From: Arabidopsis thaliana
Taxonomy: Eukaryota; Streptophyta; Magnoliopsida; Brassicales; Brassicaceae
Assembly (NCBI RefSeq): GCF_000001735.4
Contig: NC_003076.8
Location: forward strand, 3,286,001-3,350,000
DNA: 64,000 nt
Direction of reading: 5' to 3'
Part shown: positions 24,984 through 36,649 of the stretch, one piece after another
Position numbering within the stretch: the stretch's first letter is position 1
Layout: each line of letters starts with the position of its first letter
Made by a program: the position numbers and the translations under genes
Notes under the pieces: generated by a model
Seen by the model: the letters and a program-made list of their open reading frames with translations, nothing else
Database searches by the model: none
What the model was told of the DNA's origin: nothing

Positions 24984-25965
24984 TAAATTTTGGCTTTGAA
25001 TGTGATCGAGCCGTACAGTGCAATGTGTTTCAAATAGTAACAAAATTCTTTATATATATATATATTTTATTATTATTTGAACCGCATCATATTTTATCCG
25101 CAGTTGAACAGTATATCTTTATTCGGAATCTTTAAATTCGACCTAATATCGTTTAAAAGGTTAACAACTTAACATTCGATACGAAAGGGGCAGGTGTGAC
25201 CATCCCCACGTGTGATTTCCCATGAGAGATTTTTAAGCAAAGTCTTCCAGAGACACAAATAATTAGAGAACACATTGTAAAAACTGAAAAATACCAAAAA
25301 GAAAACTTTGAGTTGAGTATAAGGACAATAATAAGAGCAAGGATAAATGTTTAGGTATTTAAAAGTATGTAACCGAATGTATCACCAGTACCTTTTAATG
25401 ACTATAATGCCACATCACTCTGGCCAGAACCCTAACGAGAGGCCACACGTCCCACAATGCCTTCAACAACTGAAACACCCATGAAGGACTTCGCATAATT
25501 TTAACGTATTCTTTCTTTTTCTTTTATTGTGAACTGGATTCTACGTTTGAGTATGAACGACAATCTCTGATTACGGTTTATGTTATTATATTTGTACACA
25601 ATATACTTGTCAAATATGTGATTGACCATCAACTTTTTTTTGTCAATTGGATCACTGAGCGACATGGTTTTTAACATGTTTTAACCATTTTAAAAAGTTT
25701 TAGAACCATAGAAAGTGATTTAAGGATTTCGATTAGATATATCATCATTTCAGCATATTTTGACTATAGGATGTTGAACGACTATTAAAACGAAAGACAT
25801 ATATAAAGAAGTATAAAGATGGATTTATAAATAAAGACTAGGCGATTGTCTCCATATTTTAGATGCAAATAGTCGAGCATACTGGCTTATATATAGTGAA
25901 GTAAATCACGAAAGTATGACAATTGTAGAGCATCAGTTACTAACGTTTTGACGAATTACATGTCA

Positions 25966-26066
25966 ACCATCAATACATTCGTAATCAGACCAAATCCAAG
26001 AGCTATACACATGGCAACAATCCGTATAGCTCTTGGATTTGGTCTGATTACGAATGTATTGATGGT
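25966..26066. repeat. Perfect 43-bp inverted repeat with 15-nt loop
   Basis: The left arm (25966-26008) and right arm (26024-26066) are exact reverse complements over 43 bases, separated by a 15-base loop. Pairing stops at once outside the arms, except for a few scattered matches. A transcript in either direction would fold into a long perfect hairpin, a substrate for Dicer-like enzymes. I recognise no known miRNA in it. It may be a young inverted duplication of a gene fragment, or a foldback element. Confidence 0.95.
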
Positions 26067-28003
26067 CAACGAACATGATACTTGCCATTGTCGTGTCCGT
26101 CTATCCGTAGGGTGCTGGTTCACATTCATATAAGAAGGGACTCGACCAAAATTGTCTGTTTAAACACACGTCAAGTTCTTGTAAAATTTCCATGTGGACC
26201 TACTCACACACGTCCACTAGAAATATATTGTTATTAACTCTGATCCATTACCCGCACTAATGGAATCAAGCGCATCAACGTTCACTCATTCTTATGCTAA
26301 GATCTCGTTTCGACCTATCAACAAAATTACTTTATATCGACATTACTCGTTTAAGCTTAAAACATGTAAGCTTCTGTTGTGGTGGATGTTAGTATGTTAT
26401 TGTTACGTATGGTAATATATAATCAATAAAGACACAATATAATAGATTTTATATATGATATATAATCTAAAAACAAATAGTGTAAATATTTATAAAAATT
26501 GGTGTATAAAACCATGCATATACAACAAAATATGCTTCATCTAAACAAAATAATAATTTATTTGAATAATGTTTTGATTGTACTATAAAAATACGATGCT
26601 TGATTAGGTATCTTATAAAGTTTTGATTGTTTGATTGTGTTTGTACAGACGTTTTAGGAAAATTGGCTAAAAAAATAAGAATTAGAAAACGCGGTAAAAT
26701 AACACTTCATCTACCTAAAGGACGGTAGATAATTTCTTTAGAAACCAAGGGACACTAGATAAATATCTTATTTGCCAAAGATACAAACTCCATATTAAAA
26801 TTAAAAACATAAGGTTGAAGATATTGGAGGTTGAATAAAGTATAAGTATAGGATACGAAATGTTGTAGACATAAAATAATAGGACATGAAAGCCCTAATC
26901 ACGTGCCTTAATTGCTGGGCCTTCCTTTATCCACCTTAAAATAATTACTTTTATTTGCTTCGTTATTTACAGAGGAAACCCGCCTCCTCATCTGGCGGGT
27001 TGTTCCCCACAAGCCTTTTTCTTTTTGTTTCTCGAACTCTCAACTTCTTCACAAGCCTTAATATTTTAACTACTTTTAATTAAAGTTTTCGATTTGATCT
27101 TTTAGTTTAGCTACGTTTAATCGGAAAACAATTATATACAGTATGCCAAAAAATGTTATTTAACCGCGGCTCAATATTTATTTTACCAGGGACTTGACCA
27201 TTTTCTTTGACCCAAAAGGTGTAGCTAGTGTTGTTCTCTTTTAGTTCTCACTTTGCATATGTATCCTACTCTATTACCCACCATCCTTTTAAACCTAATT
27301 TTGTAAGCACCTATTACATAAATTTTAAGGAGCGAAGCTATATTTACTTCTCTTATGATTTTTTAAATAGTGGTAAATAAGAAAGTTTACAATGCAACTA
27401 TTTTTTTTGTTAATATCAAAGTAGAAAATCCGATCCACACTAGTTTTCTTTTGTTAAATTCTATCTATCACGATTAAACTATTAACATAAAGAATAATAT
27501 GGATTGTCATGTATTTTTTTTTTTATAGAAATTGGAGTGAAATTGAATCGAGTAGTGATACTACTCGTTTACTAAATTTAGTAATAAGCTGTTAAAAATA
27601 ACTGATGGATCATGCAAGACTTTGTAAATTCCACCCTCCGATGAAAAAGTTGTTGAATGTAAAAATGTATTTCACTTTGATAGTTTGATCGTGACAAATT
27701 CAGAATAAAGCAGAAACAAGAGAGCTAAAAATGTGAAATATTTAGTTAAAGAGGGGTGAAACTGTAAATAAAAAACGTAGCCGAGTAAAAAAAGCAAAGA
27801 AAACCCGACCCGGAAGAGCAATGCATGTACGACAAGTGGAGAGCGTGGAAACAACTAGTGGTTTGGTTTGGAGTTTAGGGGTATTTTAGTCAATTTCATC
27901 GCCTCCCAGATCTTTTGCGACCTTGTTCTAGACAAAATTTCTCCTCCGCAGTCCTATTAAAATAGTCACCTCCACAACTAAACAATTGTTGTTTTTTCCC
28001 TTT

Positions 28004-28050
28004 ATCACTAAATCATATTAGCATAGAATCACTAAATAATATAGCATAGA
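28004..28050. repeat. Tandem repeat, two units of 24 and 23 bp
   Basis: Unit 1 (28004-28027) and unit 2 (28028-28050) both run from ATCACTAAAT to AGCATAGA and differ by one substitution and one deletion. Confidence 0.8.
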
Positions 28051-28150
28051 ATCATATAATATTTCAAATCTTATTCAAAATGATAGTTAGGTCGTAACAA
28101 ATCCATCTATCTCTATTCTTTAGCTTTTTCATTTTTTGAATCCATAAACA

Positions 28151-28246
28151 AACATCATTTTACGGTAATAATCATACAGACGATTATACGGTAAAGATCA
28201 TATACACACACAATCATATACACAAAAACATCATTTTACGGTAATA
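28151..28246. repeat. 20-bp direct repeat pair, 76 bp apart
   Basis: AACATCATTTTACGGTAATA occurs at 28151-28170 and 28227-28246, identical in both copies. Confidence 0.85.
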
Positions 28247-28999
28247 TTAGAACGTAATACTCGTTTTGGTGGCCTTCACGCCATAGACGTTTGGTAATTA
28301 ATTATTACTGTTTTCAAGTAAACATGATTACATAGAACATTCTCACATATATCTAGTACTCAATAACTCGTAAAACTCTCAAATATCTAGTATTCAGTTG
28401 TGACATATGGCAAGAAAATTAATCGTTAAGGTATTCCAGAGTGAAAGATTGATAGCTTGATACATGTTTTATGAATCCTACTTGAACGATTATAACAGAA
28501 TCCCAAACTACCATGGTCTTCTTTGCCGTTTCATGTGAAAAAGTTTTCTTTGGAACTTTCTTATATGAATCAGTTCATTTTTTTTCTCATTGCACAGGTC
28601 ATCGTGATAGTCACCGTTACTCGTAAAGAATGCTCACTGAAGTCTCCGCAATTGAGATGATGTGATGTTTGTCGAATATGTGAGAATATAAAAGCATAAG
28701 ATAAGCAAAGTATTCTTAAATGAATAGTTTCCCTTTCCCACAATCATTTGTACGCACGTACTATAAATCTTTGATATCTTGAATTTGAGATATCTGTATC
28801 CTCCTATCCTTTATTTTCAACAAACGGTAACAATGTTAGGAATTTCGATATGGTTTTTATCAAATTCATTTCAACTCTGAATAATAAAAAATAACATCAC
28901 ATGATTGGAGGAAAATAAATATTAAATATTTGAAGATAAAAGTTTTCCCCCAAACACTAAAAAAGTAACAAGAAGAAAATTAATATGTCTAACAACAAT

Positions 29000-29069
29000 A
29001 TACCAAATTCAAACCAAATTAGTTATTTTAAATTTGGTATTTGTATTCAAACCAAATTAGTAATTTTAA
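29000..29069. repeat. 24-bp direct repeat overlapping a 10-bp inverted repeat
   Basis: The 24-bp copies at 29008-29031 and 29046-29069 differ at one base. ATACCAAATT (29000-29009) is also the inverse of AATTTGGTAT (29031-29040), so the block could form a small hairpin. Confidence 0.8.
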
Positions 29070-29362
29070 GTAATACAAATTTGGAGTTTAGAAATTATAC
29101 TGAAGTGACATTCTTCTTTTTCCCAGAAATTTAAGTCACAATTGTACAAAATAGTTTTTGAAAACTTAAGTGATAGTCAAAGGTCATGTGTCGGACAAAT
29201 TGTGTAACTGGTTATTACATTACAAAATGAATTAAGTAAGATACGTCTCATAACAAAGACAAAAAGTTAAAGCTAAGTAAAAATGTACATCGCTCTCTAA
29301 AATCCCCTCCGGTATTACGCCGGACGACACAGAAGAAACCGCTTCTACTTTTTTTTTTTTAA

Positions 29363-29404
29363 CTCTCTCTCTCTACTCTACATGCACATTCTCTCTCTCT
29401 CTCT
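29363..29404. promoter_or_regulatory. CT/GA dinucleotide repeats upstream of AIL6
   Basis: Two (CT)n tracts, at about 29363-29374 and 29390-29404, lie about 70-100 bases before the TATA box. GA repeats are binding sites for BPC (GAGA-like) factors, which help recruit Polycomb in Arabidopsis. This is a plausible element for a developmental gene, but inferred. Confidence 0.4.
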
Positions 29405-29464
29405 ACTGCAACTTTTGTATCTTTTTATAGTTTAAACAAATAAAATAAACGATTTAATTTTCTT

Positions 29465-29472
29465 TATAAATA
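29465..29472 (+). promoter_or_regulatory. TATA box of AIL6
   Basis: TATAAATA fits the plant consensus and predicts transcription starting near 29500, about 490 bases before the AIL6 start codon. Confidence 0.55.
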
Positions 29473-29990
29473 TACGTCTGAGACGTTCCTTAAAGAGCTT
29501 CTCTGCTTCAGCTTCTTTTTAGCCTTCATTCAAATCTCAGACACACCAGTGTGTATACATGCATTTGCTCTCTTGATCTCCTTGAAACTTTTGTTTTATT
29601 CCAAAACACATGCAAAGTAGATAAAGAGATCTTCTTCTTCTGATAATAACCTCGTGATTATCGTTTTCTCAAGTCTTCTTCTTCTTCTTCGTTACCACAC
29701 AAATGCAGAAGTACTAATATAGTGTAACGCTTAATCAGGTTTGTATTTATACAAAGTAAAAAAAAAGAAAGAAAAAAAAGACAAACCTTTATTTCTGGGT
29801 TTCTTCTTAAATCTTCTTTGTCCTTTTCTGCACATTAGAACTTTGTAGGCGTTCCCATTCTCTTTTTTTCCTCTCCTAATAATTTTTACTTTAAAATATA
29901 ATCTCAGGCTCAGCAAAGGGTTTACCAAAGAAGAAGAACAAACAACAAACAAGAGAGAGAAAAAGTAAAATTGTTTTTATAAGAAAGTTT

Positions 29991-32900
29991 ATGATGGCTC
30001 CGATGACGAACTGGTTAACGTTTTCTCTGTCACCAATGGAGATGTTGAGGTCATCTGATCAGTCTCAGTTTGTCTCCTATGACGCTTCTTCCGCCGCTTC
30101 CTCCTCTCCTTATCTCCTCGATAATTTCTATGGTACCCTTTTCTTTCTTCTTCTCTCTCCAACCAAATTTTCTCTTCTTTTTTTCTTTGTACGACACATA
30201 CGAATGATTGTGGTCTCAACAGTACATGCTCGTGTAACTAAAGCCTCTCTGATTGAGTACTAACCGACTTCGTAGCTTATCCTCTATAACCGAGTTATGC
30301 TTAACTCAGCCTCCCTCGTGTTTTCTCTCTGACTTTGTCTCTTTCCCAAGAGAGGCAAACCCAAAAAAAAAAACAAAATCTAATTTTTATATCTTCTCGT
30401 GATCTCTCTTCTTTGATTTTTCGATATTTTCGTTGTTGTTAATCTTCTGGGTATCTAAATCCATGTACTTTCTCCGTCATGAAACTCAAAGTATTAATCT
30501 TTTTCTCGTTTTCCTTCATTTTCCCGGAAAATAACTTGTTCTTGGTGATGAAGAACTAATGATGATGTTTTTTGTTTTTGTTTTTCAAAGGTTGGTCAAA
30601 CCAAAAACCTCAGGAGTTTTTCAAAGAAGAAGCTCAGTTAGCAGCAGCAGCTTCAATGGCGGATTCAACAATCTTAACAACATTCGTAGACCCACAATCT
30701 CATCATTCTCAGAATCACATCCCAAAGCTCGAAGATTTTCTCGGTGACTCTTCTTCTATCGTTCGTTACTCCGACAACAGTCAAACCGACACACAAGACT
30801 CTTCCCTCACTCAAATCTACGATCCACGTCACCACCATAACCAAACCGGCTTTTACTCCGATCACCACGATTTCAAAACCATGGCCGGTTTTCAATCCGC
30901 TTTCTCTACTAACTCCGGTTCAGAGGTCGATGACTCTGCTTCTATCGGAAGGACTCATCTTGCTGGAGACTATTTGGGACACGTGGTTGAATCTTCTGGT
31001 CCGGAGCTAGGGTTTCACGGTGGATCTACCGGAGCTTTGTCACTTGGTGTTAACGTCAATAACAATACTAATCACCGGAATGATAATGATAATCATTACC
31101 GAGGCAATAACAATGGTGAGAGAATCAACAACAACAACAACAATGACAACGAGAAGACAGATTCTGAGAAGGAGAAGGCTGTTGTGGCTGTGGAAACATC
31201 AGATTGTTCTAATAAGAAGATTGCTGATACGTTTGGTCAAAGGACTTCGATTTACAGAGGTGTTACTCGGTAAGTATATAATTAAGAATCCAATAAGTTG
31301 TGATTAGGAATTAATTAAGTACTGTTTTGTGATTTGCCATTGACTAAAGGTCAAAGACTTCAATACTATTACTATTGAAGTTTTGGTTTTTGTTTTGTTC
31401 TAAGTGTAAGTATTAATGTAAATATTTGATTGATGTAGACATAGATGGACGGGAAGATATGAAGCACATCTATGGGATAATAGCTGTAGGAGAGAAGGTC
31501 AGGCCAGGAAGGGACGTCAAGGTATATATTTTCCATTCAGTTTTCGAATTTCTTATATGTATTTGATGATTCACTATTACTTTGTTTTTTGTTGTTTAGG
31601 CTTAATGTTTTTCTTGTGAATTATATGAGGTTTTGTGGTTAGAAGAAGCTTGGGTTTTTCATGTCTCTTCTTATTATTAAGTGGGGTTTAGAAGTAAGTA
31701 GAGTGAAGTATAGGACAAAGGATTTGTCAAAGGAAAATTGAATGCAAGATTCAAAAGAAGCTTTACCTTTTTCTTTATTCTATTGATCTGTCTATATCTT
31801 TATATGATGATTGATAGAACTTTGGGTGATTTTTTGCATTTGTGAAGGGGGAGCCAAAGTTTTTTTTAACTTGACAATACTTTTGAGTCAGGATTATGGA
31901 AAAAATGGAAAAGACATAAATAAAATATTAGTTGTTGTTGTTTGTTGTTGATTTTTCATATATTTAGCAGAAGGGTGCCGCCATTTTGTTCCTTTGTCTT
32001 TATTACATTTTTCTTTTCCTTTCATTTCACACTCTTACACATACTAAAGCCTAAAGGTACATTAGATGGGGTCCCATGGCATTGCCTATATGATGTAATC
32101 TCTGTTTCTTTGATTGACATGTTTTTGGACCCACTTTGACCCTCTAATCCTACATTTCTCTTCACCTATATATCTCTGTAAGTGTTAGCATATATATATG
32201 ATTTGACGTTATGCAGGCATGTGATGTGAGACCATTGGACTGTTTTCTTCAGTTTTAGCTTATAGGGGGTAGTAGAGAGTACTTAGGTTGATTAGAGATT
32301 GATTTTGAATACAAAATATAGTGTGTATAGATGAGGAATTTGAAATTAATAATGTAAGTTTTCAGAGATGGGTGGTAGTGTTTCTTCTGTGTCCATAAGG
32401 TGTCAGAATGATTTATGTGTAGTGTTCACATCAACAAAGCAAAGTCTGAATATTCTCAGTGGCTTTTGCTTTAATTTTATATATTTTTTGCTTTAGGCTA
32501 CCAGTACCACCACAACACAAGAGTGGGGATCTAGGCTTTGACCACATCCAACCTCTTTTCGTGTTTTATTTTGTTGTTTTGTTTCAAATTCTATCACTTT
32601 TGCTTTCTGATTACTAGACTGCTATCAATATTCAAAAACATTCTTAGAACTTAATATAATGGATGATAACTAATCTGCCTTAAACATGCTCTGCATTATT
32701 TCTTGCATAACATAATTGTTTCTAATCATCGCTTTGGCTAAGTCTTCTACTCTTTTTTTGGCATGTGCTACTTGATATGGGGATGCATTTTGGCTCTGCT
32801 TAAAATCAACAGTATACTTGGGTAAGAACAAATATCTTAATCAGTCAGCATGTGAATAATGTTGAATATGTATCTGTGGTGTCTAACTTTGTTAATGATT

Positions 32901-34008
32901 CAGGTGGATATGACAAAGAAGATAAGGCAGCTCGAGCTTACGATTTAGCAGCTCTGAAATACTGGAATGCTACTGCTACCACCAATTTCCCTGTAAGTAC
33001 CTTCTTTCTCTGTATCCATTAGTAGTTTATATAACTTGTTCAATCTTTTCCTAATCCGTTCTAATGATATTTAGATTACGAATTACTCGAAAGAAGTGGA
33101 GGAAATGAAGCACATGACCAAGCAAGAGTTCATTGCCTCCCTCAGGAGGTAAGTCCAAAAGCAAAAACTCTTTAAAATCTTATCAATGGTTTTATATTAT
33201 GTTTCTTTGATGGTAACCAGAGTTTAAAAACTGATATAACACAGGAAGAGTAGCGGTTTCTCTAGAGGAGCTTCGATATACCGAGGTGTTACAAGGCATC
33301 ATCAACAAGGACGTTGGCAAGCAAGGATTGGCCGAGTTGCTGGGAACAAAGATCTTTACCTTGGAACCTTTGGTATGTAAAATCTTCAAACTTGGTCTAG
33401 CTAATTTAACAATCATTGTCTGTGGTTAATTAGTTAGTCCTGGTGTTGTTGTTGTAGCAACGGAAGAGGAAGCAGCTGAAGCGTATGACATAGCAGCAAT
33501 CAAATTCAGAGGAATAAACGCTGTAACTAACTTTGAGATGAACCGTTACGACGTTGAAGCCATCATGAAGAGTGCACTTCCCATCGGTGGTGCAGCTAAA
33601 CGTCTTAAGCTCTCTTTGGAAGCTGCTGCTTCATCAGAGCAGAAACCAATCCTCGGTCATCATCAACTTCACCATTTCCAGCAACAACAACAACAACAAC
33701 AGCTTCAGCTTCAGTCATCTCCTAATCACAGTAGCATTAACTTCGCTCTCTGTCCTAATTCAGCAGTTCAGTCTCAACAGATCATTCCTTGTGGAATCCC
33801 TTTTGAAGCAGCTGCTCTTTACCACCACCACCAACAACAACAGCAACACCAACAGCAGCAGCAGCAACAGAACTTCTTCCAGCATTTTCCGGCGAATGCA
33901 GCTTCTGACTCGACCGGGTCTAACAACAACTCCAACGTTCAGGGAACAATGGGACTTATGGCACCAAATCCGGCTGAGTTCTTCCTCTGGCCTAATCAGT
34001 CTTACTAA
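29991..34008 (+). CDS. AIL6: AP2-domain transcription factor AINTEGUMENTA-like 6 / PLETHORA 3
   Basis: Eight coding exons join in frame to about 584 aa: 29991-30132, 30591-31269, 31439-31521, 32813-32821, 32904-32992, 33075-33148, 33245-33372, 33458-34008. The fourth is a 9-nt micro-exon (TATACTTGG) coding part of VYLGG, a hallmark of AP2/ANT genes. The protein has an Asn/His-rich N-terminal activation region, AP2 repeat 1 starting at [14 protein letters not shown], a linker, AP2 repeat 2 starting at [15 protein letters not shown], and a Gln/His-rich tail. It binds DNA and acts with ANT, PLT1, PLT2 and PLT5/PLT7 in root stem-cell maintenance, phyllotaxis, flower growth and regeneration, downstream of auxin. 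The leader carries three tiny uORFs, and the upstream DNA is long and gene-poor. The paralogue AIL7/PLT7 is the only close alternative. Confidence 0.96.
32813..32821 (+). other. AIL6: 9-nt micro-exon of AIL6
   Basis: TATACTTGG is flanked by AG at 32811-32812 and GT at 32822-32823. Including it keeps frame and restores the conserved YLGGY of AP2 repeat 1. Without it the repeat loses three residues. Confidence 0.9.
33680..33870. repeat. CAA/CAG trinucleotide tracts coding Gln runs in AIL6
   Basis: Two clusters, at about 33680-33712 and 33821-33870, encode Q8-like and HQ-rich runs in the C-terminal tail. Such tracts vary in length between accessions. Confidence 0.8.
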
Positions 34009-34583
34009 AACCAATCATATAAGTTGATTGAGTCAAGTTTTTATCGTTATAAGAGACACAACTTCTTGATTCTGGCTAACACATAAGCTGACTAGAAGAA
34101 TCTTAAAAATCTCACTTTTGTTTTTGATTAACTGTTGTTGTTTAGGCAGGAGTAGTTGGGGGTTGGAAATGTGGAAGAATGTATTAAACCTAAACTCGGT
34201 GGAGAAAAATGGTAGTTTTTGGGAATTAGGGGGGATGGTTTCTTTTGTATCTTGTATGTATAAGGCTATCAGCTTATCCGCAGTGTACTCTGTTTCCATT
34301 TATGAAAAAATTATCTTCAGAAAGTTCTGTGTTGCTATTTGTTTGATATCTATCTACTTGTGAGCTCATTGGTAACAAATTGACAACTCTACCGAGAGGT
34401 TGAGACTAACAAAGTTCAGTAGAAGCAACAGAGAGACACAAGTTGAAGATATTCACAGTTTGGTTGGACAAGAAAAAAAAGCAACCAATGGAGAATAACA
34501 AGCAAAACTCAAGTCAAGAAAATAAAAATCTAAAAAGAAAGAGGTTGATAAACAGTTCTTTAAGTTGATGTTATTGCTTCTAC
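34009..34583. other. Convergent intergenic region AIL6 / RBK1
   Basis: It contains the two 3' UTRs facing each other. No other feature is seen. Confidence 0.6.
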
Positions 34584-36649
34584 TCACTCCATTAAGAGTT
34601 GCCTATGGCGGCGGAGTTCGTTGAGGTATGAGGAAGAGGTGTGATCTTGTAGATCACAAGCGTTCACGCTCATTGTTCTTTCACCTGCCTTCTGCTGTAG
34701 CTCAGCTGGTCCGTCTTCTCCACGTAACAGCTGCACCAACTGCACAAAGAATTCACATCAAAACCGATACCAAAGATCTGTTTTGGCTCTATGAACATGG
34801 GAAGAATAGGTACTATACCCGAGTCATGTCAGGTCGCATTGCGGCAATATGATGTACACACATTGAAGCTGTTAGCATCACTCGTTGCATCTCTGTTGGA
34901 TTAAACATATTTCCTAGCCGAGGATCCACAATGTCCTCCATGCTATTTTTCTCAAGAAAAGGTTTTGCCTGTATAACCAAATCAATAAGGTAAACAAAAG
35001 ATCTCAAGCTGAACTTTTGATGAGTCTCAATAAAGAGTCACTGATGCATTTACCCATGCAACAATGCTCTGCCTGCTTGCTGTATCAACAGCTCGGCGAC
35101 TGGTTATGATCTCTAGAAGCAATACTCCAAAGGCAAACACATCAATCTTCTCATCAACAATGCCGTGCATGAAATACTCTGGAGCTAGATATCTAAAGGG
35201 AGAAAAAACCCAATGAAACCTATAGTTTTGATCAGCAAAGCTGTTCATGGATAGTTACAAAGCTTTCTCTCTTTTACCCGAATGTTCCTTCAATGGGGAA
35301 TACAACATGGTGAGGCCAGTTCTCTGGGAGCCATTTTGCAAGTCCGAAATCTGAAATCTGAATTGAGAAAATGTACAATATGTAAATGGTTCTCAAACCA
35401 ACCAAATACCAAGAAAATGTTTAGAGATGTTGTCATTTGTCAAGATCATTTACCTGAGCTTCGTAATCGTGGTTGAGCAATATGTTAGAAGCTTTGATGT
35501 CACGGTGAATGATCCTTCTTGGACAAGCATTATGAAGATAACTCAGACCATCAGCTATACCTAGAGCCACTTTATACCTTATCTTCCACTCTAGACATTC
35601 CTCTGATCCTACAAAGATCAAAGAGACAATATCACAACATTGTAGAAAAAAGTACTAGACACAAGATTTTCAGTAAGAAGGAGACTTTTAAGTATACCAA
35701 AAAGCATAGAAGCGAGGCTGCCATAGGGAGCGTACTCAAGAACAAAATGCAAACCGCGATCACTGCTGAAACCGCGAAGCCTAGCTGCGTTTGGGTGGTT
35801 TACATGTGCGATTATACCGAGCTCTGAAAGGAAATCGCTCACTCTTTCTTCTTCTTCCTTGGCGTGACTCATCAGCTTCTTAATCGCCACCGTCTCACCA
35901 TTAATCAAAACCCCTTTGTATACCTCCGCATGTCCTCCCTTACCAATCATGTTCTCTAACAAAAAAACAAAACCAAAACTCAAATTTCTCAATCCAAAAT
36001 CTATTGAAGAAGGGTTTGCGTTTTTGTGTATACCAGGATTGAAATAATCGGTGGCTACAGCGAGCTCTTCGTAAGTGAAGTTTCTCCAAGAGGGTTTAGC
36101 CATAAAGAAGGCTTCACAGGTGAAAGCACTCTCAGAGGGAGTTAGCTTAGGTTGCTTACGACGCAAGTTTTTACGGGTGAGTTCGTAACTTGCAAGAAGA
36201 GGAATGACAGAGAATCGTCTCATGGACTTCTTCTTGATAGATTCAATCATTTTGTTCCATTGAAGACCATGGTGAGAAGACGAAACGGTTTTAGTAGTAT
36301 TTGAAAATGGTGACGATGTTGATGATGATTTATCATCAGAGGAACAAGAGCTGCAACTACTGCTGCTGTTGTCGGAATCTGAAACCATTCCGAGAACACC
36401 TCTTGGCGATGATGAATCTTCGAGGCCTAAGTCGTTCCTATGAAGCTCTACCTCTTGATGATTTTTGCTTTCACTGTTCTTGTTATCTGTTAATGTTACA
36501 AGGAATACAAAAAGTCAGTTCTATAACATGTCTGCGTAAATTTTCATAAACCCAGAAAATAAATTTGCATCAATGATTTTATTTTTTTCCCCCACTTTCT
36601 TAACAAAAAGCAAACAAATTTTATGTTTAGGTTTACCTTCAACAGCCAT
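34584..36649 (-). CDS. RBK1: ROP-binding receptor-like cytoplasmic kinase RBK1
   Basis: The first coding exon is only 13 nt (36637-36649, ATGGCTGTTGAAG), followed by an exon starting at about 36486. The stop is at 34584-34586 after RHRQLLME. The product is about 467 aa. A Ser-rich N-terminus (residues about 40-70) has no transmembrane segment. The kinase domain shows the Gly loop [36 protein letters not shown] and GYLAPEYF. This is the group VI receptor-like cytoplasmic kinase layout. RBK1 binds GTP-loaded ROP GTPases at the cell periphery and has been linked to pathogen-induced expression and auxin-dependent cell expansion. A TATAAATA box on the minus strand (36939-36946) lies about 290 bases upstream of the start. 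It faces AIL6 tail to tail. Confidence 0.93.

Larger units (their letters stand above)
22040..29990. other. 8 kb gene-poor region upstream of AIL6/PLT3
   Basis: No convincing protein gene is present. The longest open frame (24779-25135) runs through a TGTATG microsatellite. The region holds a perfect 43-bp inverted repeat (25966-26066), paired GCACGTGC palindromes with W-box cores (23717-23800), several small direct repeats (28004-29069), and the AIL6 promoter and leader at its right end. It probably acts mostly as AIL6 upstream regulatory DNA. Confidence 0.6.

Noticed and set aside
24779..25135. Open frame of 118 codons in the intergenic desert
   Set aside because: It starts from a non-ATG codon and runs through a TGTATG microsatellite that gives Met/Cys/Ile repeats; no family features.
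25948..26133. 61-codon frame across the hairpin
   Set aside because: The frame is a by-product of the inverted repeat (one arm read forwards, then its complement).
27672..27854. Hydrophobic 60-codon minus-strand frame
   Set aside because: Low complexity Leu/Phe-rich translation of AT-rich DNA with no leader, splice partner or family match.
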